Source: Streptomyces dysideae
Lineage (GTDB): Bacteria; Actinomycetota; Actinomycetes; Streptomycetales; Streptomycetaceae
Reading direction: 5' to 3'
NCBI RefSeq assembly: GCF_001514305.1
Contig: NZ_KQ949075.1
Coordinates: 464,832-528,831, forward strand
DNA: 64,000 bases
Of the stretch, positions 40,589 through 48,886 are shown piece after piece (position 1 is the first letter of the stretch; every line of letters starts with the position of its first letter). The notes beneath the pieces were generated by a model that was given only the letters and a program-made list of their open reading frames with translations, searched no databases and had not been told where the DNA came from. Position numbers and translations under genes: made by a program.

Positions 40589-41515
40589 ATGCTGTGGTTG
40601 CCTCACAAAGCGGCGCGGGCGTTGTTCCATCCGGCCTGGGTGCCGCCGTCGCTGGATCCGTCGCTGGACCGGCTCAAGCACCTCCGTGTCATCGCCGGGT
40701 TGGTCGCGGCCCTCGGTGTCTACACCTACGTCGAGGGCGGATTCGCCTTCACGGAGATGATGGACAACGCGGCGGTCGCCTGTCTGCTCCTGGTGTGCGT
40801 CACTCCCGTCGTGGTCGGCGTGATGCTCCACCTCTGGCGCCGCTCCGGCGCCGGGACCGTGCGCGAGCTGCGGGCGCCGCTCGCCAACCCGCTCAAGCTG
40901 CTTCTGCTGCTGGTCGCCGCGGACCTCGCGACCATGGGGCTCATCAACCTGTCGGCGCCGCTCCCCACCCTCGCGAGGCTGCCGTTCATGCTCGCGGGCA
41001 TGTGGATGGCCCTGTTCGGGATCGCCGGTGCCTACCAGATCTCCGGCAACTTCTTCGGGCTGGCCGTGGTGCACCGCTGTCTGCCGCCGCTGCTCGCCAT
41101 GGCCGCGTCCTGGGTGATGGCGCTGACCGACCTTGTCACGGGCGACCTGCACGGTCTGGGGCTCGCATTGGGCGTCCCCTTCATCCTGTGCGCGCCGGCG
41201 ACGGTCTCGTGGATCGCGCTGGTGGAGATGGGCCGCCTCAGACGGACCTACGGCATCCGGCTGATGGCCCACCCGGCCACCCTGCCGCCGCTCCCTCCAC
41301 CGCCGCCGCACGCGCCGAACGGCTTCATGCCGCCGCAGGTGAACCCGTACGGCCCGCCGCAGGTGAACCCGCAGGGCAATACCTACGGGCCCCCGCCAAG
41401 CCATCCCTACGCCCCGCTGCAAGGAAATGCTTACGGCACTCCGTACCCGCCCGGGCCCCAGAACCCATACGGCCCGTACAACCCGCAGAACCCCCACGGC
41501 CCATACGGCGGCTGA
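40589..41515 (+). CDS. Membrane protein of unknown function with a Pro/Gly/Tyr-rich tail
   Basis: A 308-residue protein with about six transmembrane helices (LRVIAGLVAALGVYTYV, AAVACLLLVCVTPVVVGVML, LKLLLLLVAADLATMGLI, FMLAGMWMALFGIAGAYQI and two more). A cytoplasmic tail from about residue 225 is built of PxxNPYGPPQ-type repeats (NPYGP, NTYGP, NAYGT). I do not recognise a characterised family. The ATG at 40589 was chosen because GGGGGAG lies 9 bases upstream; a GTG at 40559 lacks one. The gene converges on the FtsX permease gene, 33 bases apart. Confidence 0.75.
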   Translation: MLWLPHKAARALFHPAWVPPSLDPSLDRLKHLRVIAGLVAALGVYTYVEGGFAFTEMMDNAAVACLLLVCVTPVVVGVMLHLWRRSGAGTVRELRAPLANPLKLLLLLVAADLATMGLINLSAPLPTLARLPFMLAGMWMALFGIAGAYQISGNFFGLAVVHRCLPPLLAMAASWVMALTDLVTGDLHGLGLALGVPFILCAPATVSWIALVEMGRLRRTYGIRLMAHPATLPPLPPPPPHAPNGFMPPQVNPYGPPQVNPQGNTYGPPPSHPYAPLQGNAYGTPYPPGPQNPYGPYNPQNPHGPYGG

Positions 41516-41548
41516 TCCGCAGGGCCGCACCGGTCAGGCCACCGCGTT

Positions 41549-44083
41549 TCAGGCCACCGCGCTCAGCGTGTCCGCGAGCCGACGCCTGGCCGCACGTGCC
41601 GCCGGCAGCGCGGCGAGTCCGGCCGCGCCCAGCACCGCAGCAGCGCCGAACAGCACGAGCAGCATGGGCGACGGACCCTGCGCGATCCCCGCGCCGATGC
41701 CGCTCGACCTGCCCTGCGCATCGATCAGCCAGTGCGCAAGGGGTGCGCCCAGCGCCGTGCCGACGAGGACCGCGGCCAGGGTGGTGCAGGCGGTGGCCGT
41801 GACGGTGATCGCGGTGATCTGGCTCGGGGACAGGCCGATGGCCTTGAGGGCGAGCAGATCCCGCTCGCCCTCACGCACGGCACCGCCGATCGAGGTCAGC
41901 AGCTCGATGAGCCCGATGAGGGCGAGGACGGCGATCAGGCCGACCACGACTCCGCGCAGCGGCGAGAGCCCGTCGGCCGGATTGGTCACGGCGTGCACGT
42001 CCAGGTGGCCGTGCCCGGCGATGGCCAGCCGGTCGGCGACCTCGTGCGGGTCGGCGCCGGGGCGCAGCCGGAGCTGGTAGAGGCTGGGGGCGAGCTTCGG
42101 GTCGTTCTCGCGGAGGGTGTCGAGCGACGTGGAGATGACGCGGCCGGCGTTCTCCGGCTCGATGCTGCGGCCCACGATGTGCAGGATCTGCGGCTGGTCG
42201 CCCACGGTCATCCGCACCCAGTCGCCGACGCGCACATCCAACAGGTCGAGCAGTCCCTGTCCGGCCACTGCCTCGTCGCGGCCACGGGCGGGGCGGCCCT
42301 CGGCGAGGCTGTACGGATACGGGTCCTGGCGGGTGCCGAGGCCGCGCAGGGCGATGGTGGCCGTCTGGCCCGGCACGAGGGCCGCCACCTCGACGCCCGG
42401 GTGGGCGACGGCGACCTGCGGGTCGCGTTCCAGCAGGGCACGGGTGTCCCGGTCGCCGAGGCCGGCGTCGGCGTGGACGGTCAGCGCGGTCGGGAGGCCG
42501 ATCTGCTCGGGGCTGCTGTGGAAACGGTCGATGGTGGTCCAGGCGCTCATCGCCACCACGATCAGCAGCAGCGGCAGCGCGAGCCGGGCGACCGTGGCGA
42601 GCGAGCGCCGACGTCGCGTGAACGCCTGGTGCCAGCCCAGCACCAGCGCGGGCGGCACTCCTGTCCCGAGCGCCCACTGCGCCACACCGGACAGCTGACC
42701 GGTCGGGCGAGGCGGGCGAGGCGTGGGCCGGGGTTCGGGGGCCTGGCGTACCGCGCCCGTCGGCTGTGCGGCCGGCCGAGGAACGGACTGAACGCCAAGG
42801 ACCTCGTGCGCCCCGTCCGACGATCGGCTGGTGGGCTGCGGCGCAGGTCGCAGCCCGATGACCCGGCGCAATACGTCCCACAGTCGCTCGACCGGCCGAC
42901 GGTTGGGCCGCAGTCCGAGGGCTCGGCGTGCCACTCCCGACCACCGTCCTCCCAGCGGCGCCGCCGCGGGCCGCGGTACGGGTACCGGAGGCACGCGTCC
43001 CGCCCGCCAGGCCGCGAGCCCGGTGGTCGCCCCGATGAACAGCACCGCGGCCACCGGCACCGCGAACAGTGCCGCCGTGTGCCCGGGCAGCCCCTGCCAC
43101 ACCCCGACCGCGTCTCCGAGGCGTCCGGGGATCCCGCTGCCCAGGGCCTGGGTGAGCGCCGCCGCGGCCACGGCGCCCAGCAGCGCGTAGGCGATGTGCT
43201 GGAGCAGAAAGACGCGGACGACCTGGCCGGGCGTGAAGCCGATCGCCTTCAGGACGGAGATGTCACGCAGATGGCCGCGGATACGGGTGCCGATCGCCCC
43301 GTGCACGGCGAGCCCGGCGGCGACCAGCGCGCCCAGGCCGAACAGACCCAGGACCTGCCCCAGCAGCCGGTTGTCGCCCTGTGCCTCGGCACGCGCCTGC
43401 TGCCAGGTGGAGACCTCGCTGACCGCACCGGCGCCCAGCACGGTGACGGCGCGCTGGACGGCGTAGTCCGTGTCGCCGGGGTCGGTCAGGCGCAGCCCTG
43501 TGACCTGGCCGCCGGGGTCGCGCACGGCGGACGGGAGGGCCCAGACCAGCCCTGGCTGCTCGCCCGGGCGGTAGCGCGGCTCGGCGCTGTCGGCCACGCC
43601 CAGGACGGTCAGCGACCGGGCCGTGCCGGGGAAGGTGAGGGTGTCGCCGGGTTCGGCGAGCAGGGCGCGGGCGAGACGGCTCTCCAGGACCACGCCGTCG
43701 CGGGTGGCCGGGTCCAGCCACTGCCCGGAGGTGATCAGCGGGCGGCCGACGCCGGGCCGCTCGGGCGTGCCGCGCAGTTCGACGGAGGCGCGGGCGCCGC
43801 GGGAGGCGAGGGTGGCGGAGGCGGTGGGGTAGGGGCCGGCGACGGACTCGACGCCGTCCAGCCCCGCCAGCTTCCGCGCCTCGGCGGACTCGCCGGTGTG
43901 GATCCACACGTGCGCGCCGTGCGCCTGGGTGAAGACGCGTTGCCAGGGGTTGGTGGCGTATCCGAAGAGCGCCGTGGCCAGCAGCAGCGAGGCGACGATG
44001 CCGGCGGTGGCGAGCACCAGGAACAGGGCCTCGCCGCGGTGCGTGCGCAGATCGGAGTGCGCCCAGCGCAGGGTGGCTCGCAC
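41549..44083 (-). CDS. FtsX-type ABC transporter permease
   Basis: An 844-residue permease of the MacB/FtsX superfamily. A helix near residue 20-45 (ALFLVLATAGIVASLLLATALF) is followed by a large extracytoplasmic domain (to ~250). Two blocks of helices then carry FtsX repeats, with LRDISVLKAIGFTPGQVVRVF in the first and GERDLLALKAIGLSPSQITAI in the second. A disordered Pro/Arg-rich loop lies between (about 395-480). Such proteins export lipoproteins, peptides or antibiotics, or act mechanically. The GTG at 44083 has AGGAGG about 10 bases upstream; a GTG at 44122 has none. The 13-base sequence TCAGGCCACCGCG at its stop is repeated just beyond (41534-41546 and 41549-41561). It follows its ATPase and PadR genes. 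Confidence 0.88.
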   Translation of the reverse strand: MRATLRWAHSDLRTHRGEALFLVLATAGIVASLLLATALFGYATNPWQRVFTQAHGAHVWIHTGESAEARKLAGLDGVESVAGPYPTASATLASRGARASVELRGTPERPGVGRPLITSGQWLDPATRDGVVLESRLARALLAEPGDTLTFPGTARSLTVLGVADSAEPRYRPGEQPGLVWALPSAVRDPGGQVTGLRLTDPGDTDYAVQRAVTVLGAGAVSEVSTWQQARAEAQGDNRLLGQVLGLFGLGALVAAGLAVHGAIGTRIRGHLRDISVLKAIGFTPGQVVRVFLLQHIAYALLGAVAAAALTQALGSGIPGRLGDAVGVWQGLPGHTAALFAVPVAAVLFIGATTGLAAWRAGRVPPVPVPRPAAAPLGGRWSGVARRALGLRPNRRPVERLWDVLRRVIGLRPAPQPTSRSSDGAHEVLGVQSVPRPAAQPTGAVRQAPEPRPTPRPPRPTGQLSGVAQWALGTGVPPALVLGWHQAFTRRRRSLATVARLALPLLLIVVAMSAWTTIDRFHSSPEQIGLPTALTVHADAGLGDRDTRALLERDPQVAVAHPGVEVAALVPGQTATIALRGLGTRQDPYPYSLAEGRPARGRDEAVAGQGLLDLLDVRVGDWVRMTVGDQPQILHIVGRSIEPENAGRVISTSLDTLRENDPKLAPSLYQLRLRPGADPHEVADRLAIAGHGHLDVHAVTNPADGLSPLRGVVVGLIAVLALIGLIELLTSIGGAVREGERDLLALKAIGLSPSQITAITVTATACTTLAAVLVGTALGAPLAHWLIDAQGRSSGIGAGIAQGPSPMLLVLFGAAAVLGAAGLAALPAARAARRRLADTLSAVA

Positions 44084-44170
44084 GGGCCTCAGCCTCCTGG
44101 TCCGCGCGGGGCCGAACGGCACTCGGGCTGTCGCTCGCGCGCGGCGACGGAATGGTCGTACGGGCGCATC

Positions 44171-44932
44171 TCAGTCCCTGAGCTCCAGCACCCCGGATAT
44201 GCCGGTGCGGTGCGACGGTGTGCCGTCCAGTTCCGCGTCGTCGGCGATCCGGCCGTCGAAGAAGCTGATCACCCGGTCCGCGGCGCTCGCCAGCCGGGCG
44301 TCATGGGTGACCAGCAGGATGGTCTGGCCGCGTTGGTGGAAGCGGGACAGCAGCCGCATCACCTCGCGGGTGCCCTTGCTGTCCAGGCTGCCCGCGGGCT
44401 CGTCGGCCAGCAGCAGCGGCGGATGGTTGACCAGGGCGCGGGCGAGGGCGACCCGCTGCTGCTCGCCGCCGGACAGCTCGCCCGGCATGCTCCGCTCCTT
44501 GCCGGCCAGGCCCAGCTCGGCCAGCAGTTCCTCCCGCTCGGCCCGCGCCCGCTTCGGCGGGACCCCGGCGAGCAGCGCGGGCAGCTCCACGTTGTCGGCG
44601 ACCGACAGGTTCGACACCAGGTTGAAGAACTGGAAGACGATCCCGATGCGCTTCCTGCGCTCCACGGCCCAGCGCGACTCGGTGTAGGCGTCCGTGCACT
44701 CACCGTCCAGGTGGAGGCTGCCGCTGTCCGGCCGCTGCAGCCCGCCCAGCAGGTGCAGCAGCGTCGACTTGCCGGCGCCGGACGGACCGGTGATCGCCAC
44801 GAACTCGCCCTGCCGTACGCACAGATCGACCCCGCGTACGGCATGCGCTGGGGCGCCTTCGCCGTAGTGCGTCTTGACCAGGCCCTCGGCGCGCAGCACA
44901 GGAGCGGGACGGTCGCTCGTTCCAGCGCTCAC
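44171..44932 (-). CDS. ABC transporter ATP-binding protein (MacB/LolD type)
   Basis: A 253-residue ABC ATPase of the class that pairs with FtsX permeases. Walker A is GPSGAGKST, the Q-loop VFQFFNLVSNLSVADNVELP is diagnostic for this class, the signature is LSGGEQQRV, Walker B is LLLADEPAGSLDS and the switch His is in LLVTHDARLA. The GTG at 44932 overlaps the padR stop by 4 bases (GTGA), so repressor, ATPase and permease (87 bases further) form an operon controlled by PadR. Confidence 0.94.
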   Translation of the reverse strand: MSAGTSDRPAPVLRAEGLVKTHYGEGAPAHAVRGVDLCVRQGEFVAITGPSGAGKSTLLHLLGGLQRPDSGSLHLDGECTDAYTESRWAVERRKRIGIVFQFFNLVSNLSVADNVELPALLAGVPPKRARAEREELLAELGLAGKERSMPGELSGGEQQRVALARALVNHPPLLLADEPAGSLDSKGTREVMRLLSRFHQRGQTILLVTHDARLASAADRVISFFDGRIADDAELDGTPSHRTGISGVLELRD

Positions 44933-45444
44933 TCCAGCTCCTCCAGCTCTTCCTGGCACCGCTCCAGCCAGTCGAGGTCGGCCTGCAGGTGCAGCATCGC
45001 GCCCTCAATCAGCAGGTGGGCGATGCGGTTGTCCCGGTCTTCGGCGGCGGCCAGCTTCGACAGACTGCGCATGGTGTTGAGGTACTGGCGCCGCTGTTTG
45101 TTGATGAGGGCGATCCGGTCGGCGAGACCGGTCTGCGGGGCGAGGGCCAGCTTCATGAAGAACTCGTCCCGCACCCGTGGCTCGTCCTCGGGCTCCTCGA
45201 ACCAGGCGCGCAGCGCCTCCCGCCCGGTGTCGGTGAGGTGGTAGACCTTCTTGTTGGGCCGGCTGGACTGCTCGACGTCCTCGCCCTCGATGAGTCCCTG
45301 CTTCTCGAGGCGGCCGAGGGTCACGTAGATCTGGCCGACGTTCGGCTGAGGGTACGCGGAGCCCAGCGTCTGCTCAAGGTCCTGCTTGAGCTCGTAGCCG
45401 TGGGCCGGGCCGCGGGCGAGCAGGGCCAGGAGGGCAAGCCGCAC
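44929..45444 (-). CDS. PadR-family transcriptional repressor
   Basis: A 171-residue PadR regulator. The winged helix occupies about residues 1-80: LLALLARGPAHGYELKQDLEQ and PQPNVGQIYVTLGRLEKQGLIE, with KKVYHLTDTGREALRAWF as the wing. The C-terminal Vir-type dimerisation helices follow (KLALAPQTGLADRIALIN, LHLQADLDWLERCQEELEELE). It probably represses the FtsX-type exporter operon until a small molecule binds. The GTG at 45444 has GAGGAGGAG upstream. A perfect inverted repeat 55 bases upstream is the likely operator. Confidence 0.93.
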   Translation of the reverse strand: MRLALLALLARGPAHGYELKQDLEQTLGSAYPQPNVGQIYVTLGRLEKQGLIEGEDVEQSSRPNKKVYHLTDTGREALRAWFEEPEDEPRVRDEFFMKLALAPQTGLADRIALINKQRRQYLNTMRSLSKLAAAEDRDNRIAHLLIEGAMLHLQADLDWLERCQEELEELE

Positions 45445-45498
45445 TCGTGCTCTCCTCCTCGCATCCTCAGTAATGTGCCGCAGGCCCTAGTATCGCCC

Positions 45499-45513
45499 AT
45501 ACCTAACAGGTAT
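45499..45513. promoter_or_regulatory. Operator candidate between padR and the divergent binding-protein gene
   Basis: ATACCT-AAC-AGGTAT is a perfect 6+3+6 inverted repeat, 55 bases before the padR start and 57 before the divergent binding-protein ATG. Its reverse complement (ATACCTGTTAGGTAT) matches a second box at 46842-46856 at 12 of 15 positions. Confidence 0.7.
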
Positions 45514-45569
45514 ACATGGCCTCTGACTCCGGGCGAAGGTGCCCGGGGCCGGGGTGCAAGGAGGAACCT

Positions 45570-46841
45570 ATGCGGTGGATACACGCCGCCGGTAGGGGTC
45601 TCCTCGTTCTCGTCGTGATCTTGACGGGTCATGTCGCCGCGGGCGCCCGGGCCGACGAGGGCGCCGCGGGCGGCCGGGGGCCACTGACCCTCGCCACCGC
45701 CGGTGACCTCACCGGCTATCTCGGCCCCCTGCTGGAGGGCTGGAACCGCAGGCACCCGGCCGAGAGGGTCACCCTCGTCGAACTCCCGGACTCCGCCGAC
45801 GAGACCCACGCGCAGATGATCACCGACCTGCGCGACGGCGACCGGGGGCGCTTCGACATCCTCAACATCGACGTCAACTGGACCTCGGAATTCGCCGCGG
45901 CGGGCTGGATACGGCGCCTGCCGCGCGACGCCGTCCCGAAGCAGGCCTTCCTGTCACCGGTCGTCGACACGGCGACGTACGAAGGACAGCTGTACGCCGT
46001 GCCGTACGTCACCAACGCCGGACTGCTCCTCTACCGCAAGGACATCCTCGCCAAGGAGGGCCTCCCGCCGCCGCGCACCTGGGCCGAGCTGGAACGGGAC
46101 GCGAAGACCATCGCCCCGAAGTACGGACTCGACGGCTACGCGGGCCAGTTCCTGCCGTACGAGGGTCTCACCGTCAACGCGGCCGAGGCCGTCTACTCGG
46201 CGGGCGGCACGATCCTCGGCGACGAGGGCGAGCGGGTCACCGTGAACTCGGCGGCCGCCCGTGAGGGCATCGAGTTCCTGGCGCGTGGCGTACGCGAGGG
46301 CTGGATACCGAAGCGGGCGCTGACGTACAAGGAGGAGGAGTCCAAGCAGGCCTTCCAGGACGGGCGCCTGCTGTTCCTCCGCAACTGGCCGTACGCCTAT
46401 GTCGTCGCGTCGGCCAAGGGCTCCCCGGTCGCCGGCAAGATCGGCGCCGTACCGCTGCCGGGGCCGGACGGGCCGGGGACGAGTGTGCTCGGCGGCTCCA
46501 ACCTGGCCGTGAGCACGCACTCGCGGTACCCCGAGTCGGCCGCGCGTCTGATCGCGTACCTCACCAGTGAGCCCGTCCAGCGCCAGGTCCTCACGCGGGG
46601 CGCGCTGCCGCCCGTACGGGCCGCGCTGTACGAAGATCCCGAGCTGATACGGCAGTTCCCGTATCTGCCGACCCTGCGCGCCAGCGTGGTCACGGCCGAG
46701 CCGCGCCCCAAGAGCCCGCGCTACGACCAGGTCAGCCTGGTGGTGCAGGCGGTCGTGCACGACGCGATGACCGGGCGCGAGACGCCCGAGGCCGCGGTGC
46801 GACGGCTGGCGCGCGAGCTTGCGACCATTCCCCGTCGATAG
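45570..46841 (+). CDS. Extracellular solute-binding protein (sugar type), orphan
   Basis: A 423-residue family-1 binding protein of the trehalose/maltose type. The N-terminus (GRGLLVLVVILTGHVAAGARA) is a cleavable signal with an Ala-x-Ala site and no lipobox Cys, unusual for a Gram-positive importer component. The mature domain has LTLATAGDLTGYLGPLLEGW, FDILNIDVNWTSEFAAAGW, LYAVPYVTNAGLLLYRKDIL, and SVLGGSNLAVSTHSRYPESA. It has no adjacent permease; the next transport genes begin after the GH13 gene. The ATG at 45570 follows AAGGAGGA. Function could be sugar capture or, without anchoring, a released ligand-binding protein. Confidence 0.85.
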   Translation: MRWIHAAGRGLLVLVVILTGHVAAGARADEGAAGGRGPLTLATAGDLTGYLGPLLEGWNRRHPAERVTLVELPDSADETHAQMITDLRDGDRGRFDILNIDVNWTSEFAAAGWIRRLPRDAVPKQAFLSPVVDTATYEGQLYAVPYVTNAGLLLYRKDILAKEGLPPPRTWAELERDAKTIAPKYGLDGYAGQFLPYEGLTVNAAEAVYSAGGTILGDEGERVTVNSAAAREGIEFLARGVREGWIPKRALTYKEEESKQAFQDGRLLFLRNWPYAYVVASAKGSPVAGKIGAVPLPGPDGPGTSVLGGSNLAVSTHSRYPESAARLIAYLTSEPVQRQVLTRGALPPVRAALYEDPELIRQFPYLPTLRASVVTAEPRPKSPRYDQVSLVVQAVVHDAMTGRETPEAAVRRLARELATIPRR

Positions 46842-46856
46842 TTACCTGTTAAGTAA
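46842..46856. promoter_or_regulatory. Second operator box, upstream of the GH13 gene
   Basis: TTACCTGTTAAGTAA lies within the longer inverted repeat GTTAC-CTGTTAA-GTAAC (46841-46857), just after the binding-protein stop. It matches the box at 45499-45513 at 12 of 15 positions, suggesting one regulator for both sites. Confidence 0.6.
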
Positions 46857-46938
46857 CGCGGACGTCTCATTGAGGCTCTGCTTGCCCGGATAAGTCCGGA
46901 TTTTACTGACCAACTCCTCGGCAACTTCTGCCCGCTCG

Positions 46939-46968
46939 TTGACACCCGTGCGACATGCCTACTTAACA
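46939..46968 (+). promoter_or_regulatory. Candidate promoter of the GH13 operon
   Basis: A consensus -35, TTGACA (46939-46944), is followed 18 bases later by TTAACA (46963-46968). Transcription would start near 46975, after the ATG codons at 46968 and 46972, favouring the GTG at 47008 as the real start. Confidence 0.55.
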
Positions 46969-47007
46969 TGCATGCATAACCGTCACTCGCACAGACAGGT
47001 CCATGGG

Positions 47008-48840
47008 GTGATCAACGAGACCCACACCGTCCGCCGTTGGTGGCGCGACGCGGTGATCTACCAGGTGTACGTCCGCAGCTTCCTGGACAGCACCGGCGAC
47101 GGCATCGGCGATCTCGCCGGGGTCAGGGCCGGGCTGCCGTATCTGAAGAAGCTGGGTGTCGACGGGATCTGGCTGAGCCCCTTCTACCCCTCGCCGCAGC
47201 ACGACCACGGCTACGACGTGGCCGACTACTGCGACGTCGACCCGCTCTTCGGCGACCTCGCCGAGTTCGAGCTGCTGATGGCGGCCGCCCGGCGGCTCGG
47301 CATCAAGGTGCTCCTGGACATCGTCCCGAACCACTGCTCCAGCGAGCACCCGTGGTTCCAGGAGGCGCTCGCCTCCGCTCCCGGCAGCGCGGCCCGCACC
47401 CGCTTCCACTTCGCCGACGGCCGCGGCCCGGACGGCACCGAGCCGCCCAACAACTGGCACTCCATGTTCGGCGGCCCGGCCTGGACCCGGGTCACCGAGG
47501 CGGACGGACGGCCCGGCCAGTGGTACCTGCACATGTTCGCGCCCGAGCAGCCCGACTGGAACTGGCGCAACCCCGAGGTCGGCGCCGAGTTCGACCGGGT
47601 CCTGCGCTTCTGGCTGGACCGGGGCATCGACGGCTTCCGCATCGATGTCGCCGCCGGCCTCTACAAGCACCCGGAGCTGCCCGACTCCCCGGACCCGGAG
47701 GCCGACGCCCGCACCCGCGACTCGGTCAACCCGCTGGCCTGGAACCAGCCCGAGGTGCACGAGGTGTGGCGGCACTGGCGGGCGGTGTGCGAGGAGTACA
47801 CGGCACGCGACGGCCGCGAACGGCTGCTGGTCGGCGAGGTGTCCGTGCCCACCGCCCGCGAACACGCCCAGTACGTCCGCGCCGACGAACTCCACCAGGC
47901 CTTCTTCTTCGACCTGCTCGGCGCCCCATGGGACGCCGACGCCTTCCGCAAGGTCATCTCCGAGGCCATGCAGGACATAGCCGGCACGGGCTCGACGGTC
48001 ACCTGGGTCCTCAACAACCACGACCAGGTCCGCACCGTCACCCGCTACGGCGAACCCGCCACCGAGGCCAGGGGGTGTCTTCTGGATCAGGCCGGCGACG
48101 CGAGGTCTGGCGCGCACATCTGCGGCGTTGTCGTCGGTTGCCCATGCTCCGCGTCGACGCCCTCCTCCGCCTTGCAGCCGCACGCACCAGACCCCGCTCA
48201 GGTCGGCCACAACGCACCACCACCTCCTGCCGACCTGATCCAGAAGACACCCCCTGGCGGGCTCGGCGTCGCCCGCGCCCGCGCCGCCGCGCTGCTGATG
48301 CTGGCGCTGCCCGGAGCCGCGTACATCTACCAGGGCGAGGAGCTGGGGCTGCCCGAGGTCGTCGACCTGCCCGACGACGTGCTCACCGACCCGATCTTCC
48401 ACCGCACCGGAAGCCGCGCCCGCATACGTGACGGCTGCCGCGTCCCGCTGCCGTGGTCGGGGCAGGCGTCCCCCTTCGGCTTCACCTCCGGTGCCGAGGG
48501 TGCCAAGCCGTGGCTGCCGCAGCCGGAGTGGTTCGCAGAGCACGCCACCGACCGGGCCCTCGCCGACACCCGCTCCTCCTGGCACCTCTACCGCGACGGC
48601 CTCCAACTCCGCGCCGCACTGCCCCAGTTGGGCGAAGGGGCGCTGCGCTGGCTGGACACCCCGCCCGGCGTCCTGGCCTTCGTCCGCGGCGACGACCTCG
48701 TGTGCGCCGTCAACTTCGGTACGGCACCCACCCCCGCGCCGGTCTCAGGCACCCCGCTGCTGTCCAGCGGCCCCTGCCCGGCCGGGGTGCTCCCCGGTTC
48801 GACGGCGGCCTGGTGGATCGCCGACGGCACGACCCTCTGA
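47008..48840 (+). CDS. GH13 alpha-glucosidase carrying an in-frame mobile-element insertion
   Basis: A 610-residue glycoside hydrolase family 13 enzyme of the oligo-1,6-glucosidase/alpha-glucosidase group, cytoplasmic (no signal peptide). Motif I is DIVPNHCSSEHPWF, the nucleophile Asp213 is in GFRIDVAAG, the acid/base Glu277 is in LLVGEVSVP and Asp339 is in VLNNHDQV, so the catalytic triad is complete. Residues 354-417 are foreign: they are encoded by a 192-bp repeat element (48067-48258) inserted between GEPATE and GLGVARARAAALLMLALPGA, which normally adjoin. The reading frame survives, but the extra 64 residues lie between the NNHD loop and the last barrel helix, so activity is uncertain. 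The start is uncertain: GTG 47008 fits the promoter and family length (546 without the insert). The binding-protein gene follows 46 bases later. Confidence 0.85.
   Translation: MINETHTVRRWWRDAVIYQVYVRSFLDSTGDGIGDLAGVRAGLPYLKKLGVDGIWLSPFYPSPQHDHGYDVADYCDVDPLFGDLAEFELLMAAARRLGIKVLLDIVPNHCSSEHPWFQEALASAPGSAARTRFHFADGRGPDGTEPPNNWHSMFGGPAWTRVTEADGRPGQWYLHMFAPEQPDWNWRNPEVGAEFDRVLRFWLDRGIDGFRIDVAAGLYKHPELPDSPDPEADARTRDSVNPLAWNQPEVHEVWRHWRAVCEEYTARDGRERLLVGEVSVPTAREHAQYVRADELHQAFFFDLLGAPWDADAFRKVISEAMQDIAGTGSTVTWVLNNHDQVRTVTRYGEPATEARGCLLDQAGDARSGAHICGVVVGCPCSASTPSSALQPHAPDPAQVGHNAPPPPADLIQKTPPGGLGVARARAAALLMLALPGAAYIYQGEELGLPEVVDLPDDVLTDPIFHRTGSRARIRDGCRVPLPWSGQASPFGFTSGAEGAKPWLPQPEWFAEHATDRALADTRSSWHLYRDGLQLRAALPQLGEGALRWLDTPPGVLAFVRGDDLVCAVNFGTAPTPAPVSGTPLLSSGPCPAGVLPGSTAAWWIADGTTL
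48067..48258 (+). mobile_element. 192-bp MITE-like element with 29-30-bp terminal inverted repeats
   Basis: The left end begins GCCAGGGGGTGTCTTCTGG then ATCAGGCCGGC. The right end, read on the minus strand, is the same except for one base (T for C in the last block). The 192-bp length is exactly 64 codons. No transposase is encoded, so it would be moved in trans by a related insertion sequence. No clear target duplication was found. It is not repeated elsewhere in this window. Confidence 0.85.
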
Positions 48841-48886
48841 CCCACCCCCACCCGTCAACTCCCCATCCCCGGAAGGGACATCAACG

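Noticed and set aside
41732..45244. Open frame of about 1170 codons on the plus strand across the FtsX, ATPase and PadR genes
   Set aside because: It crosses three genes with strong motifs on the other strand and is Gln/Arg/Gly-rich, typical of an antisense shadow.
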